Source of the DNA: Streptomyces sp. NBC_00654
GTDB lineage: Bacteria > Actinomycetota > Actinomycetes > Streptomycetales > Streptomycetaceae
Assembly (NCBI RefSeq): GCF_026341775.1
Contig: NZ_JAPEOB010000003.1
Span: 124,001-188,000, forward strand
Length of the DNA stretch: 64,000 bases
Reading direction: 5' to 3'
The translations under genes and the position numbers were made by a program. Below are positions 63,725 through 64,000 of this stretch, piece by piece (within the stretch, counting starts at the first letter, position 1; each line of letters begins with the position of its first letter). The notes beneath the pieces are model-generated. The model made no database searches. It saw only the letters and a list, made by a program, of their open reading frames with translations, and was not told the origin of the DNA.

Positions 63725-64000
63725 GACGGCTCTCCCTGAAACGGTGAAACGGTGAACAGGTCCCGGACTGCGATGGCCGGGACGGCGACGGGGGGACGGC
63801 CACGAGGTTCCGGGCCCGGTCGGGGGGCGGGGCCTGTTCGTCCCGCTCCATCATCGCGCACGTGCCCATCGGGCAACCTCCGGGGCCGTATCCGCGTCCC
63901 TCTCTCCGCAGTGCCGTTCCGCCCTCGGTCCGCGACCGGAACGGCATGTGCGCGGGGCGTCCGAAAGGGACCCCCCGGGGGGAGTGGCGGCTCGTGACCA
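63725..64000. other. Window end without a supported gene
   Basis: 276 bp, GC-rich. Short repeats GGTGAAACGGTGAA at 63740-63755. No convincing reading frame; it is probably upstream sequence of a gene beyond the window. Confidence 0.4.

Overview
The window is chromosomal DNA from a Streptomyces-type actinomycete. The GC content is very high with strong G/C bias at third codon positions, GTG starts are common, and several genes look leaderless. It carries adpA with an in-frame TTA codon, a ceb (cello-oligosaccharide) cluster with CebR boxes, DmdR-type iron boxes and DasR-like operators. From memory, the order agmatinase, leucine-catabolism genes, siderophore-interacting protein, GH20 hexosaminidase, glmS, adpA, orn, tRNA-His, ceb genes matches the S. 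coelicolor SCO2770-SCO2798 neighbourhood. No transposase, phage gene, rRNA or CRISPR array was seen.

Layout. 1-4.5 kb: a fused ABC exporter (cut by the window edge), a secreted serine hydrolase and a small Csd1-like orphan. 4.6-9.5 kb: a ThDP enzyme and agmatinase pair with a divergent PucR regulator, then a DUF5713 protein. 9.7-12.8 kb: acyl-CoA dehydrogenase, thioesterase and cation efflux protein. 13-21.5 kb: what looks like an accessory surface-polysaccharide block, with an LCP ligase, a putative phosphatase, a processive GT2 synthase, an acyltransferase-SGNH-GH16 fusion and a DUF418 membrane protein. 21.8-28.2 kb: a TetR regulator divergent from a complete Liu-type leucine/isovalerate operon (acyl-CoA carboxylase beta and alpha, HMG-CoA lyase, acyl-CoA dehydrogenase). 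28.4-31.6 kb: small genes, a hydrolase remnant and a siderophore-interacting protein flanked by two iron boxes. The second box faces 0.7 kb without a recognisable gene, where desABCD would be expected by synteny.

31.6-40.6 kb: secreted hexosaminidase, DUF4429 protein, glmS, a universal stress protein, the developmental regulator adpA, oligoribonuclease and tRNA-His. 40.8-47.9 kb: cebR, bglC and cebEFG with three near-identical 14-bp palindromes. 48.4-53.5 kb: two tandem AspT-family exchangers with an aspartate 4-decarboxylase. 53.7-56.4 kb: a GntR/FCD regulator divergent from a second-type leuA, which is preceded by a four-leucine leader peptide and mutually exclusive hairpins. 56.7-64 kb: a two-component system, secreted and hypothetical proteins, a spermidine-synthase-like enzyme, a TPR regulator and a histidine phosphatase.

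The strongest lead for something undescribed is the 15.2-20.3 kb pair. A cellulose/curdlan-synthase-like GT2 is followed at once by one polypeptide joining a membrane O-acyltransferase, an SGNH esterase/transferase domain and a GH16 glucanase domain, behind two DasR-like operators. Other leads are the leuA attenuator, the orphan iron box and the paired AspT cycle. Simple tandem repeats (6, 9, 13, 15, 17 and 28 bp) recur in the intergenic gaps and in one signal peptide.
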